DNA of 64,000 nucleotides from an uncultured Lachnospiraceae bacterium (lineage in GTDB: Bacteria > Bacillota > Clostridia > Lachnospirales > Lachnospiraceae), in contig CANTEG010000007.1 of NCBI GenBank assembly GCA_947652735.1, forward strand, positions 62,001-126,000, given 5' to 3'. The notes under the pieces are model-generated. The model made no database searches. It saw only the letters and a list, made by a program, of their open reading frames with translations, and was not told the origin of the DNA. The position numbers and the translations under genes were made by a program. How positions within the stretch are numbered: position 1 is the first letter of the stretch; the number at the start of each line of letters is the position of its first letter. Shown one piece after another: positions 54,243-63,527 of this stretch.

Positions 54243-54326
54243 AGGATGAAATAAGTATTTTAATTTAACTATATGTTTTTGAAATAACTCGGCGAAAAAC
54301 AGGATGTTCAACAAAAGGAGTATTGT

Positions 54327-55721
54327 ATGAAGAAATATTTGATTTTCATAATAGCTTGTCTTGTTGTCTGCTTGCTGCCGTTTGTAGGAATGGCAGTGCG
54401 TCCGACAACAGTTAGCACGGAAAATAAGAAGATGGCTGAATTTCCAAGCCTCAAAGCAGACAATGGAAAATTAAATTTAAAATATTTTGAAGAGTTTGAG
54501 GAATACTTCAATGAACATTTTGCATTTCGGAATGAGCTTGTCTATGCAGATGCAAAGCTTCAAACGTCTATCTTTCAGGTTTCCAATGTGGACACGGTAA
54601 CATATGGAACGGACGGATGGCTGTATTATTCTTCTACCTTGGATGATTATTTGGGAAATCATGTTATGTCCGAGCGGCAGATATACAATCTCGCACATAA
54701 CCTATCCTTAGCGAAGCAGTATACGGAGGCTAATGGCTGTGACTTTTTGCTCACTATCCCTCCAAACAAAAACACATTGTATGGGGAGCATATGCCATAT
54801 TATAATTCCTATATTGTGGATGAGACACATAATATAGACTTGCTGACACCGAAGCTTTCAGGGCTTCATATTCCATATGCCGACTTACTTGAACTGTTCC
54901 GCAATGAAAAGGAAACCTTGTATTTAAAACGGGATTCCCACTGGAACATGAAAGGCGCTCTTATGGCGTACAACTGTATTATGGATACTCTTGGATATCA
55001 GCATGAAAATTATGGGGACAGCGATGTCATCCGTACCAAGGACGAGGACGGAGATTTAAACAAAATGCTTTATACGTTCTATGGTGAGAAAGAGCTTAAT
55101 TACAAATATAACATAGAGCATAACTTTTCATATTCAGATAATTTTAAAAGTGTTGAGGACGGATGGATTGAAACAAAGGGGGGAGCTGGAAACGGTTCGT
55201 TATTAATGTTCCGAGATTCTTTTGGAAATACATTGATACCATTTATGGCGGACCAGTTTGAACAGGCATGGTTCACCAAGGAAAATCCGTATGGATTGGA
55301 AAGTCTGGTTGAACAGTGCAAGCCCGACACAGTTGTGTTTGAGTGTGTGGAGCGGAATATAATACGGTTTATCAACATGCCGCCAATTATTTCTGCACCG
55401 CAGACAGATGTGACCGAAGTGGGAGAGCATTTGGAGACAAGCACTACAATATCCATAAACACATTAGAGTATGATATGAATTATTATAAAATCAGCGGAA
55501 GCGTGGACGGGGCATATTTGGAGGATGAGACGGATATCATAGTTCGAATCAACGGTACCTGCTACGAGGCATATCATACAGGAGAAAATACATACGAGCT
55601 TTACATTAAAAAGGATGAAATTAAAAACAAGTCATTGGAGCTTGAAGTTTTGTTGAAAAATAATGAAATTTTCAGCTCCGTTCAGACAAAAACTATAGAT
55701 GAAGGAGAACGATTACAATGA
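54327..55721 (+). CDS. DHHW/AlgX-like SGNH acyltransferase partner of the MBOAT
   Basis: 464 residues with an N-terminal membrane anchor (about 4-22). The extracellular part has YGTDGWLYYSSTLDDYLGN, the DxHW motif in KRDSHWNMKGALMAYN and a nucleophile-type RDSFGNTLIPFMADQFEQAW. These match the DHHW/AlgJ/AlgX family that transfers the acyl group from MBOAT partners to exopolysaccharide. The C-terminal 90 residues form a separate beta-rich segment. It overlaps the next gene by four bases. Confidence 0.85.
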   Translation: MKKYLIFIIACLVVCLLPFVGMAVRPTTVSTENKKMAEFPSLKADNGKLNLKYFEEFEEYFNEHFAFRNELVYADAKLQTSIFQVSNVDTVTYGTDGWLYYSSTLDDYLGNHVMSERQIYNLAHNLSLAKQYTEANGCDFLLTIPPNKNTLYGEHMPYYNSYIVDETHNIDLLTPKLSGLHIPYADLLELFRNEKETLYLKRDSHWNMKGALMAYNCIMDTLGYQHENYGDSDVIRTKDEDGDLNKMLYTFYGEKELNYKYNIEHNFSYSDNFKSVEDGWIETKGGAGNGSLLMFRDSFGNTLIPFMADQFEQAWFTKENPYGLESLVEQCKPDTVVFECVERNIIRFINMPPIISAPQTDVTEVGEHLETSTTISINTLEYDMNYYKISGSVDGAYLEDETDIIVRINGTCYEAYHTGENTYELYIKKDEIKNKSLELEVLLKNNEIFSSVQTKTIDEGERLQ

Positions 55722-56695
55722 TGGCAAAAAAGACGATGAAAAAAATAATACTGCTTGGCATGGCAATGCTTCTTTTGCTTGGGCTATGTGCCTGCGGAAA
55801 GGCAACGGTTCAGATTAATGACGGCGGTGTCATGACGGAACTGGAGGTTTCAGTACCTAGAACCGTAGAAAAAATATTAAAGGATGCGGACATTGTATTA
55901 AATGACGGGGATGAGGTAAGTCCGTCACTTGATACAAAAGTTAAGGACGCACAGGAAATTGTGATTTCCAGAAAAGTTACGGTCAAGCTGACAGTTGACG
56001 GAGAGACAAAGGACATTGTCATGGTTGGCGGCACAATCAGCGACCTCTTGAAGCAGGAGGGAATCACCCTTGGGGAAAAGCAGCATGTAAATTATGACTT
56101 AGATGAATATCTGAAGGACGGAATGGAAGTTAAAATTCTTTATTTGTTCAGTGTAGAGGTGGAGTGTGATGGAAAAACCCAAAAACAGGAAACAGAGGCA
56201 GAGACAGTGGAAGATGTATTGAAGGAATTAAACATTACACTTGGCAAGGATGACCGTGTAACACCTGCGACAACAGCGGCAGTGACCGATAACATGCATA
56301 TTGTCATAAACCGTATAACCTATGATACGGTTGTGGAAAAAGAAACCATTGCGTATGAAACCATACGTGAGGATGACAGCTCACTGACACAGGGACAGGA
56401 GCAGGTCAGTGTAAGTGGTGAAAACGGCGAAAAGGAAGTAACCTATAAGGTGACCTATGTGGATGGTGTTGAGGAAGCAAGGGAAGCCACAGACGAAAAA
56501 ATTATCAAGGAAGCGGTAAACGAGGTTATCAAGGTTGGAACAAAGGCAGCATCCAGTGCAGGAAATTCCGGCAGCTCAGGCGGCTTGGGAAGAACGGAAG
56601 TATCCAGAAAAGCATTTTATGATTGCGACGGTTCCGGACACGGATACTATGAAATAACCTATTCAGACGGCACCGTAGAATATGTAGACTTTTAA
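55718..56695 (+). CDS. Lipoprotein with DUF348 repeats and a G5 domain
   Basis: 325 residues. The signal ends in lipobox LCACG. Three DUF348 ubiquitin-like units cover about 30-205, followed by a G5 domain (about 210-285: VVEKETIAYETIREDDSSLT, VTYKVTYVDGVEEAREATDE). A glycine/serine linker leads to a C-terminal motif FYDCDGSGHGYYEITYSDG. YabE/RpfB proteins share the layout but end in a catalytic 3D or lysozyme-like domain, missing here. Likely glycan binding at the cell surface. Starts within the previous stop (ATGA). Confidence 0.85.
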   Translation: MMAKKTMKKIILLGMAMLLLLGLCACGKATVQINDGGVMTELEVSVPRTVEKILKDADIVLNDGDEVSPSLDTKVKDAQEIVISRKVTVKLTVDGETKDIVMVGGTISDLLKQEGITLGEKQHVNYDLDEYLKDGMEVKILYLFSVEVECDGKTQKQETEAETVEDVLKELNITLGKDDRVTPATTAAVTDNMHIVINRITYDTVVEKETIAYETIREDDSSLTQGQEQVSVSGENGEKEVTYKVTYVDGVEEAREATDEKIIKEAVNEVIKVGTKAASSAGNSGSSGGLGRTEVSRKAFYDCDGSGHGYYEITYSDGTVEYVDF

Positions 56696-56754
56696 GTAAA
56701 TAGCAGGTTCCGCAGGAGCGTGCCCAGTAAATAGCAGGTTCCGCAGGAGCGTGC
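56695..56754 (+). repeat. Two tandem 31-base repeats
   Basis: A 29-base unit beginning AGTAAATAGCAGG at 56695 and 56726 is repeated with a period of 31 bases just after the lipoprotein stop. Only two copies, so it is not a CRISPR array. Confidence 0.85.
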
Positions 56755-56773
56755 AACACAGTGAATGTGAAAA

Positions 56774-56830
56774 AAGCTGTCGTACTAAGCTTATTTTATT
56801 ATGATACAAATAGCTTTCGTACGGCAGCTT
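56774..56830 (+). terminator. Long hairpin before the his operon
   Basis: AAGCTGTCGTAC (56774-56785) pairs with GTACGGCAGCTT (56819-56830) with one G-T pair, and an inner AGCT pair extends it. T-rich flank is short, but a terminator of the surface cluster is the likely role. Confidence 0.65.
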
Positions 56831-56842
56831 CATTAAAATATA

Positions 56843-56871
56843 TTGACAGTCAGAGATTTAATGTATATAAT
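56843..56871 (+). promoter_or_regulatory. Consensus promoter of the histidine operon
   Basis: TTGACA (56843-56848), 17-base spacer, TATAAT (56866-56871): perfect at both elements. The leader to hisZ is about 65 nt and shows no T-box stem or His-codon leader peptide. Confidence 0.9.
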
Positions 56872-56943
56872 AGCAATGTTTTTAACATGCTACTTGATTA
56901 GTGAATTAACACTTTAAATCATTAAAGCAATAAGGAGATTTAT

Positions 56944-58200
56944 ATGAACGACAAATTGTTACACACACCGGATGGAGTCAGGGATATTTATGGTTCTGAA
57001 TGTAAGAAAAAGCTTAAGATTATTGATAAAATACATCATGTGCTTGAGCTTTATTCTTATCAGGATATTGAAACTCCCTGTTTTGAATACTTTAATATAT
57101 TTAACATGGACAAAGGCTCCGCACCGTCAAATGAAATGTACAAATTTTTTGACAGAAATAACAATACCCTTGTGTTAAGACCAGATCTTACACCCAGCGT
57201 AGCCAGATGTGTTGCAAAATATTATGCTGATGAGGAGTTGCCAATAAGGCTTTGCTACAAAGGAAATACATTTAACAATGCACCATTACATCAGGGCAAG
57301 CTGAATGAATGCACACAGATAGGCGGTGAGCTGATAAATGATGACAGCTCTGCTGCCGATGCGGAAGCAATCGCGTGTGTGATAAGCTGTCTTGTGGCTA
57401 CTGGTCTTGAGGAATTCCAGATTGAGATAGGCGAAATCGAATATTTTAAGGGGCTGATTGAAGAAGCAGGTCTTGATTTAGAAACGGAAAATAAAATCAG
57501 GGAATACATACAGCTCAAGAATTTCTTTGGTTTAAGCGAATTTATATCAGGCCTTGCTATCAGTGATGCGATGAAGCTTGCTTTTAACTCATTTGAAAAT
57601 TTGTTTGGTGGGCTGGACATGCTGGAACGGGCAAGGGGGCTTGTTTCAAACAATCGTTCCATTGAGGCAATTGACAGAATAACCAAGGTATATAATGCAC
57701 TTAAAAGCTATGGTTACGAAAAATATGTAGGCTTTGACCTTGGAATGTTAAATAGGTATAATTATTACACTGGCATTGTCTTCAGGGGATATACATACGG
57801 AACGGGTGATGCAATCGTAAAGGGTGGAAGATACAACAACCTCCTGTCCCAATTTGGTAAGGATGCGGCATCGGTAGGCTTTGCCATTTATGTTGATGAG
57901 CTTATGATGGCAATATCCAGAAATAAGATTAATGTTGAGGTTGATTACTCAAATATCCTTGTGCTGTATGATATTGAATATCAGGGGAATGCAATTAAGC
58001 TTACAACAAGCTTAAGGTCCAAGGGTAAGAAAATTGAGCTTATCAGGAAATCGACCAAGCATGCAGTCGAAGATTATGTGGAATATGCAAGGAAAATGCA
58101 TCTGTCGGGTGTGTATCATTTTACATCACCGCTTGACATAGACGTAATTTCCGTTATCGATAATGCAAAAGAGACAATAAAGCTTGGAGATATAATGTAG
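56944..58200 (+). CDS. hisZ: ATP phosphoribosyltransferase regulatory subunit HisZ
   Basis: Histidyl-tRNA-synthetase-like protein that activates short-form HisG. The aaRS-like start TPDGVRDIYGSECKKKLKII, motif 2 (CYKGNTFNNAPLHQGKLNEC) and GLDFDLGMLNRYNYYTGIV-type late motif place it in HisZ. The C-terminal anticodon-binding part is short. 418 residues. First gene of the his operon; AAGGAG precedes the ATG. Confidence 0.93.
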   Translation: MNDKLLHTPDGVRDIYGSECKKKLKIIDKIHHVLELYSYQDIETPCFEYFNIFNMDKGSAPSNEMYKFFDRNNNTLVLRPDLTPSVARCVAKYYADEELPIRLCYKGNTFNNAPLHQGKLNECTQIGGELINDDSSAADAEAIACVISCLVATGLEEFQIEIGEIEYFKGLIEEAGLDLETENKIREYIQLKNFFGLSEFISGLAISDAMKLAFNSFENLFGGLDMLERARGLVSNNRSIEAIDRITKVYNALKSYGYEKYVGFDLGMLNRYNYYTGIVFRGYTYGTGDAIVKGGRYNNLLSQFGKDAASVGFAIYVDELMMAISRNKINVEVDYSNILVLYDIEYQGNAIKLTTSLRSKGKKIELIRKSTKHAVEDYVEYARKMHLSGVYHFTSPLDIDVISVIDNAKETIKLGDIM

Positions 58201-58266
58201 TAAATTTGAGCTTTACGAAATGGACATTATCAATCAAAATAATTTAAAGGATTACAGGTATACGGT

Positions 58267-58914
58267 ATGAGATATTTAACATTTGCACTTGCAAAGGGAC
58301 GGCTTGCAAAAAAGACGTTGTCTCTTTTTGATGAGATGGGAATTACTTGCGAGGAGGCAAGGGACCCTGATACAAGAAAGCTTATATTTACAAATGAGGA
58401 GCATAAAATCAAATTCTTTTTGGCGAAAGCATCTGATGTTCCTACGTATGTGGAATACGGGGCGGCGGATATCGGAGTGGTAGGGAAGGATACCATACTT
58501 GAGGAGGGCAGAAATCTGTACGAGGTTATGGATTTAGGTTTCGGAAAATGTAAAATGTGTGTCTGCGGACCTGCAACTGCAAAAGAGCTTTTGGCAAGAA
58601 ATGAGATAATAAGGGTTGCGAGCAAATATCCTAATATTGCACAGGATTATTTTAATAATAAGAAAAATCAGACGGTGGAAATTATCAAACTGAATGGTTC
58701 GGTGGAGCTTGCACCTATCGTTGACCTTTCCGAGGTAATCGTTGATATTGTGGAGACAGGTTCAACCTTGCGTGAAAACGGTCTTGAGGTGCTTGAGGAA
58801 ATCTGTCCTCTTTCTGCAAGAGTGGTAGTGAATCAGGTCAGTCTTAAAATGGAGCATGAAAGAATCAGAAAGCTGCTTCACGATTTAAATGAGCTGATAA
58901 AGGGGCAGGAGTAA
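58267..58914 (+). CDS. hisG: ATP phosphoribosyltransferase, short form
   Basis: First committed step of histidine synthesis. [34 protein letters not shown] and the PRPP loop [15 protein letters not shown] are signatures. 215 residues lacks the C-terminal regulatory domain of long HisG, consistent with a HisZ partner in the gene before. A gap of 66 bases separates them. Confidence 0.95.
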   Translation: MRYLTFALAKGRLAKKTLSLFDEMGITCEEARDPDTRKLIFTNEEHKIKFFLAKASDVPTYVEYGAADIGVVGKDTILEEGRNLYEVMDLGFGKCKMCVCGPATAKELLARNEIIRVASKYPNIAQDYFNNKKNQTVEIIKLNGSVELAPIVDLSEVIVDIVETGSTLRENGLEVLEEICPLSARVVVNQVSLKMEHERIRKLLHDLNELIKGQE

Positions 58915-59077
58915 GGAAATATTTATATATAAAGGGCAGGAAGTATAATATTAGAATATCCAAAATTATTTAATTAAAAATACATAACAACAGATATAAA
59001 TGAAAAGAAAGATATCTTGTAAAATGCATAAAAATGAAAGATAACAATATATAAAATCGAAAGGGATTATAAACAGC

Positions 59078-60367
59078 ATGAGAATAGTTAAATTAAATGA
59101 AGACTCAAAAAAAGATATACTTGCCAATCTCTTAAAGAGAAGTCCTGACAATTACGGTTCTTACGAGGATACTGTAAAGGAAATTGTCGAGGATGTACAC
59201 AAAAATAAAGATGCGGCTCTTTTTAAGTACACGGAAAAGTTTGATAAGGCAGTAATCAATAAAGATAATGTAAAGGTAACAAAAGAGGAAATAAAAGAGG
59301 CATACAGTCTTGTAGAGCCATCATTGGTTGAGATTATTAGAAAAGCCAAGGCAAATATAAAGGAATATCACGAAAAACAAAAGAGTTACAGTTGGTTTGA
59401 TTCAAAGGATAACGGAAGTATGCTGGGACAGAAAATCACCCCGATTGATAAGGTGGGGGTATATGTTCCGGGTGGAAAGGCTGTTTATCCATCATCGGTT
59501 CTCATGAACGTTATCCCTGCGAAGGTTGCAGGTGTGGGAAGTATCATTATGACAACACCGTGTAACAGTGAAGGTAAGGTATATCCTACAACCCTTGTCG
59601 CTGCCAAGGAGGCAGGTGTTGACGTAATTTATAAGGCAGGCGGTGCACAGGCAATTGCAGCACTTGCATATGGAACAGAAAGTATTCCTAAGGTTGATAA
59701 AATCGTAGGACCTGGAAATATATTTGTGGCACTTGCAAAGCGGTGTGTATTCGGACATGTGAGCATAGACTCCGTTGCAGGACCAAGTGAAATTCTTGTG
59801 CTTGCTGACGAAACTGCAAATCCAAAATTTGTTGCTGCTGATTTGCTGTCACAGGCAGAACACGATGAGATGGCATCAGCAATCCTTATTACAACATCAG
59901 AGGCGCTTGCCGAAAAAGTATCAGATGAAGTGGAGCAATTTATAAGTGAGCTTTCAAGAAAGGATATCATGCGTAAATCCATTGATACCTACGGATATAT
60001 TCTGCTTGCAAAGGACATGCAGGATGCCATTGATACCGCAAATGAAATTGCAAGCGAACATCTTGAAATCATGACGGCAAATCCGTTTGATACCATGACA
60101 AAAATAAAAAACGCAGGAGCAATCTTTATTGGGGATTACTCATCAGAGCCTTTAGGTGACTATTTTGCAGGACCGAACCATGTTCTGCCGACAAACGGAA
60201 CTGCCAAGTTTTTCTCACCCCTTTCGGTTGACGATTTTATAAAGAAATCAAGTATTATTTACTTCTCAAGGGAAGCACTTCGTCCTGTCTCTCAGGATAT
60301 TATAGATTTTGCAACGGCAGAGCAGCTTACGGCACACGCAAATTCCATAAAGGTGAGGTTTGAGTAA
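59078..60367 (+). CDS. hisD: Histidinol dehydrogenase
   Basis: Oxidises histidinol to histidine in two NAD steps. IDKVGVYVPGGKAVYPSSVL, YKAGGAQAIAALAYGTES, VGPGNIFVALAKR, DSVAGPSEILVLADE and the zinc-site SQAEHDEMASA are signatures; GPNHVLPTNGTAKFFSPL is near the end. 429 residues. AAAGGGATT precedes the ATG. A 163-base AT-rich gap lies before it. Confidence 0.97.
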   Translation: MRIVKLNEDSKKDILANLLKRSPDNYGSYEDTVKEIVEDVHKNKDAALFKYTEKFDKAVINKDNVKVTKEEIKEAYSLVEPSLVEIIRKAKANIKEYHEKQKSYSWFDSKDNGSMLGQKITPIDKVGVYVPGGKAVYPSSVLMNVIPAKVAGVGSIIMTTPCNSEGKVYPTTLVAAKEAGVDVIYKAGGAQAIAALAYGTESIPKVDKIVGPGNIFVALAKRCVFGHVSIDSVAGPSEILVLADETANPKFVAADLLSQAEHDEMASAILITTSEALAEKVSDEVEQFISELSRKDIMRKSIDTYGYILLAKDMQDAIDTANEIASEHLEIMTANPFDTMTKIKNAGAIFIGDYSSEPLGDYFAGPNHVLPTNGTAKFFSPLSVDDFIKKSSIIYFSREALRPVSQDIIDFATAEQLTAHANSIKVRFE

Positions 60368-60395
60368 GATTTATTATCATAAAGGAGCAAAATAT

Positions 60396-61403
60396 ATGGA
60401 CGATGTAAAATATGGTATTTCTGACTTGGAGAAGCTTCATAAGAAATTAAAATTGTTTACGAATCTTACAGGTGTAAGTTTTATTGCATTGTTTGCTGCT
60501 TTATGGATTGGTTCGTTATCTACGCTTGTTATTAAGGGAATGGCAGGCTCTATATTTGTATGTATGTTACTTGTTGCTGTTGGAATTGAAATCATTTATG
60601 TTACGAGAAACCAAAAGAAGATAAGACTTGCATATGAAAAAGCATATAAGGAGGTGCTTGTAGCACCTGCCCTTGCAAAGTCTTTTCAAAATTATACATA
60701 TCGTCCTGAGGAAGGGTTTAGTAAGAATGAGATTATGGGACTGGGGCTTTGGGATGAGACGAAAGGCTCCTATAAGGTTTCAGCAGAGGATTTTCTTACA
60801 GGAACCTACAAAGGTGTGTACTATGAACAATGCGATTTAACTGTATATGTACGAGCGAAGAATGATAACAACTATCGTTCTACATTTTATGGATGTATCT
60901 CAAAATTCCGCTTTGAAAAAAAGATTACAGGCAGACTGATTATTATGTCGTATGGAATGGGATTGAACTATGTTTTCAACGACTTGGACGATATAAAGAC
61001 GGAAAATCAGGAATTTAACCGCAAGTTTAATATTTATGCAGATGATGGACATGATGCATTTTACGTTCTGACACCTCATTTTATGGAATATTTATTGAAT
61101 CTGTATAAAACAGTGCCCGTCGGTACTACCACTACCTACCCGCTCTCAGGAGACATGGCGGTTATTTTTAATGGTAATATCATGACCATCCTCAGGGGCC
61201 GTGTCAGGATGTTTGAGCTTCCAGTGGGAAAAGATTTTGATTATTTTAAAATACAGCAGGATATTATAAGCGATATGGACAAGCTGCTTGGGGTGGTAGA
61301 TATTTTGAATATTGGCAGGGAGGAACTGCCGAAGGAAGAAGCGGTAGAAACAGAAAATAAAACGGAACATAACGGAGCAGTTGCTAAATTCAGATTAAAA
61401 TGA
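60396..61403 (+). CDS. DUF3137-like membrane protein inside the his operon
   Basis: 335 residues. Two hydrophobic helices (about 24-42 and 48-66) precede a large soluble domain. The pattern LAKSFQNYTYRPEEGFSKNE, GTYKGVYYEQCDLTVYVRAK and DGHDAFYVLTPHFMEYLLNL resembles DUF3137 proteins of unknown function. AAAGGAG at 60382 sets the ATG at 60396; an earlier TTG at 60360 overlaps hisD. It has no known link to histidine, yet lies between hisD and hisB. Confidence 0.78.
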   Translation: MDDVKYGISDLEKLHKKLKLFTNLTGVSFIALFAALWIGSLSTLVIKGMAGSIFVCMLLVAVGIEIIYVTRNQKKIRLAYEKAYKEVLVAPALAKSFQNYTYRPEEGFSKNEIMGLGLWDETKGSYKVSAEDFLTGTYKGVYYEQCDLTVYVRAKNDNNYRSTFYGCISKFRFEKKITGRLIIMSYGMGLNYVFNDLDDIKTENQEFNRKFNIYADDGHDAFYVLTPHFMEYLLNLYKTVPVGTTTTYPLSGDMAVIFNGNIMTILRGRVRMFELPVGKDFDYFKIQQDIISDMDKLLGVVDILNIGREELPKEEAVETENKTEHNGAVAKFRLK

Positions 61404-61446
61404 TATAATTAATAGTCGTATTTTTGAATGTTAGGAGAGTGATTGT

Positions 61447-62040
61447 TTGTCTGACAGAGTAGCAGAGATTTCCAGAAAAACAAATGAGACAGATATAAAG
61501 ATGACACTCAATTTAGACGGTACGGGACGGGCTAAGGTTGATACAGGTATCGGATTTTTCGACCATATGCTGATTAGCTTTGTAAAGCATGGTTTCTTTG
61601 ACCTGGATTTAACCGTAAAGGGAGATTTATTTGTAGACTGTCACCATACCATTGAGGATACAGGCATTGTTTTAGGGCAGGCAATTTCCAAGGCGTTAGG
61701 TGACAAAAGCGGAATCAACAGGTTCGGAAATTTTATGCTTCCAATGGACGAGACACTTGTAATTTGTGCACTGGATTTGTCGGGACGCCCTTATCTTTCG
61801 TACGATTTAAATCTTACGGCTTTGCAGGTAGGATATATGGATACGGAGATGGTAAAGGAATTTTTTTATGCCGTTTCATACAGTGGGGCAATGAATCTCC
61901 ACATAAAGCAGATATCGGGACAAAATAACCACCATATTATAGAGGCGGCATTTAAGGCATTTGCAAGAGCACTTGATATGGCATGTACATATGACCAAAG
62001 GCTTGACGGAAAAATACTTTCTACAAAAGGAAGCTTGTAA
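61447..62040 (+). CDS. hisB: Imidazoleglycerol-phosphate dehydratase
   Basis: Sixth step of histidine synthesis. GIGFFDHMLISFVKHGFFDL, the manganese-site DCHHTIEDTGIVLGQAI, and QNNHHIIEAAFKAFARALDM are signatures. 197 residues, the monofunctional form without phosphatase domain. The start is TTG at 61447 after AGGAGAG. Confidence 0.96.
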   Translation: MSDRVAEISRKTNETDIKMTLNLDGTGRAKVDTGIGFFDHMLISFVKHGFFDLDLTVKGDLFVDCHHTIEDTGIVLGQAISKALGDKSGINRFGNFMLPMDETLVICALDLSGRPYLSYDLNLTALQVGYMDTEMVKEFFYAVSYSGAMNLHIKQISGQNNHHIIEAAFKAFARALDMACTYDQRLDGKILSTKGSL

Positions 62041-62078
62041 TAGATTGAATGGGCTGATGTTCATAACAGGGAGGAAAA

Positions 62079-63344
62079 ATGATGGATTACAAAAAGATAG
62101 TACCTTGTATTTCTCTTGAAAACCCTATTGAGGATGCATTGTTCTTTAACGATGCAGGGGCGGATGAGATTGCGTTTTTTGACAGCTCCTGTGAGAGGGA
62201 GGACATTGACAAAAATATTGCCATCATCAAGGAAATTACAAGACAGATAGATGTGCCGCTGATTGCATGCGGAGGCGTAAGGCGTCTGGAGGACATCAAA
62301 AAGCTTCTCTATGCAGGAGCTTCAAAGGTATGTATGAAAAGTGCACCGCTGATTGATATCGGGATAGTCAGGGAAGCATCTGAGCGTTTCGGTTCCGAGC
62401 GGATTATTGTTACCATCGACCTGACGGAATGTGACAATCCTGTGGAATACGGTAAGAGCCTGAAGAAAAACGGTGCAGGAGAGCTTTTGCTTATACATAA
62501 AGATGAATTGAATAATTATGCAGATGTTGTCAAGAATATCAGAAGGGAAGTGGGACTTCCTGTTATGGCTCAGTCCTACTCAGACCATGCAAAGGATGTT
62601 TCATCGCTGCTTAAGGCTACGGAGGCGGAGGTTATCAGTTTGTATAACATAAACAGACATGATATTATGGAAATAAAGCAACAGTGTAAAGCTGACGGTG
62701 TTTTGGTAAATCTGTTCGAAAGCCGCATTGTGTTTGACGAGTTTAAGCTTAACGGTGACGGACTGATTCCTGTAATCGTGCAGCATTACAAAACGGATGA
62801 GGTTCTTATGCTTGCTTACATGAATAAGGAAGCATTTGAAAAAACAATAAATACGGGGCGTATGACCTATTACAGCCGAAGCAGACAGGAGCTGTGGACA
62901 AAGGGCGAGACAAGCGGACATTTTCAGTTTGTCAAATCACTCACACTTGACTGTGATAAGGATACAATCCTTGCAAAGGTTTCACAAATCGGTGCGGCCT
63001 GTCATACGGGAAGCCCGACATGTTTCTTTACAAATCTTGTAAAGAAGGAATATGCTGATACAAATCCGCTTAAAGTATTTATGGAGGAGTATGACATCAT
63101 AAGAGACAGGAAGAACAATCCGAAGGAAGGCTCATATACCAATTATCTTTTTGACAAAGGTATTGATAAAATACTGAAGAAGGTTGGTGAGGAAGCAACA
63201 GAGATTGTTATTGCTGCTAAAAATCCCGACCGTGAGGAAGTCAAATATGAAATATCAGATTTCCTTTATCATATGATGGTTCTTATGGTAGAGTGCGGTG
63301 TTTCATGGGAGGATGTAATAAAGGAACTTGCAGACAGAAGATGA
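62079..63344 (+). CDS. Three-domain fusion: degenerate HisF-like barrel, HisI, HisE
   Basis: 421 residues. The HisI domain (about 225-310) has [35 protein letters not shown] and [12 protein letters not shown], so PRA-AMP cyclohydrolase should work. The HisE domain (about 345-421) has [16 protein letters not shown] and [16 protein letters not shown], so PRA-ATP pyrophosphohydrolase should work. Residues 1-215 resemble HisF ([30 protein letters not shown]), but the catalytic Asp of IPCLDV is Ser12 and the second phosphate loop (SGGAG) reads AQSYSD. D142 aligns with the other catalytic Asp. The N-terminal part is thus probably non-catalytic. Confidence 0.88.
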   Translation: MMDYKKIVPCISLENPIEDALFFNDAGADEIAFFDSSCEREDIDKNIAIIKEITRQIDVPLIACGGVRRLEDIKKLLYAGASKVCMKSAPLIDIGIVREASERFGSERIIVTIDLTECDNPVEYGKSLKKNGAGELLLIHKDELNNYADVVKNIRREVGLPVMAQSYSDHAKDVSSLLKATEAEVISLYNINRHDIMEIKQQCKADGVLVNLFESRIVFDEFKLNGDGLIPVIVQHYKTDEVLMLAYMNKEAFEKTINTGRMTYYSRSRQELWTKGETSGHFQFVKSLTLDCDKDTILAKVSQIGAACHTGSPTCFFTNLVKKEYADTNPLKVFMEEYDIIRDRKNNPKEGSYTNYLFDKGIDKILKKVGEEATEIVIAAKNPDREEVKYEISDFLYHMMVLMVECGVSWEDVIKELADRR

Positions 63345-63364
63345 TATTATAGGAGGATATTTTA

Positions 63365-63511
63365 ATGGGAGCACTTTTAACTGAGGTAGTCACTTATATT
63401 ATTAAATTTTTTGCCATGATTGCATGTGCCGGATTAGGAATTTACGTCGGCAAGATATTGAGAAAGAGAAAAAACGAAAAGATAGCTGCTGAAAATACCG
63501 GTAAGCAGTAA
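63365..63511 (+). CDS. 48-residue membrane protein between the his operon and alaS
   Basis: Small protein with one hydrophobic helix (about 8-32: [20 protein letters not shown]) and a basic tail (RKRKNEK). AGGAGG precedes the ATG at 63365, and an alaS Shine-Dalgarno lies just after the stop. Too short for most gene callers. Function unknown; codon use and strong site argue it is real. Confidence 0.6.
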   Translation: MGALLTEVVTYIIKFFAMIACAGLGIYVGKILRKRKNEKIAAENTGKQ

Positions 63512-63527
63512 TCAGGAGGACAGTAAA

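Noticed and set aside
56872..56943. Possible T-box or His leader peptide before hisZ
   Set aside because: The leader is only about 65 nt, with no run of His codons and no T-box sequence or specifier stem.
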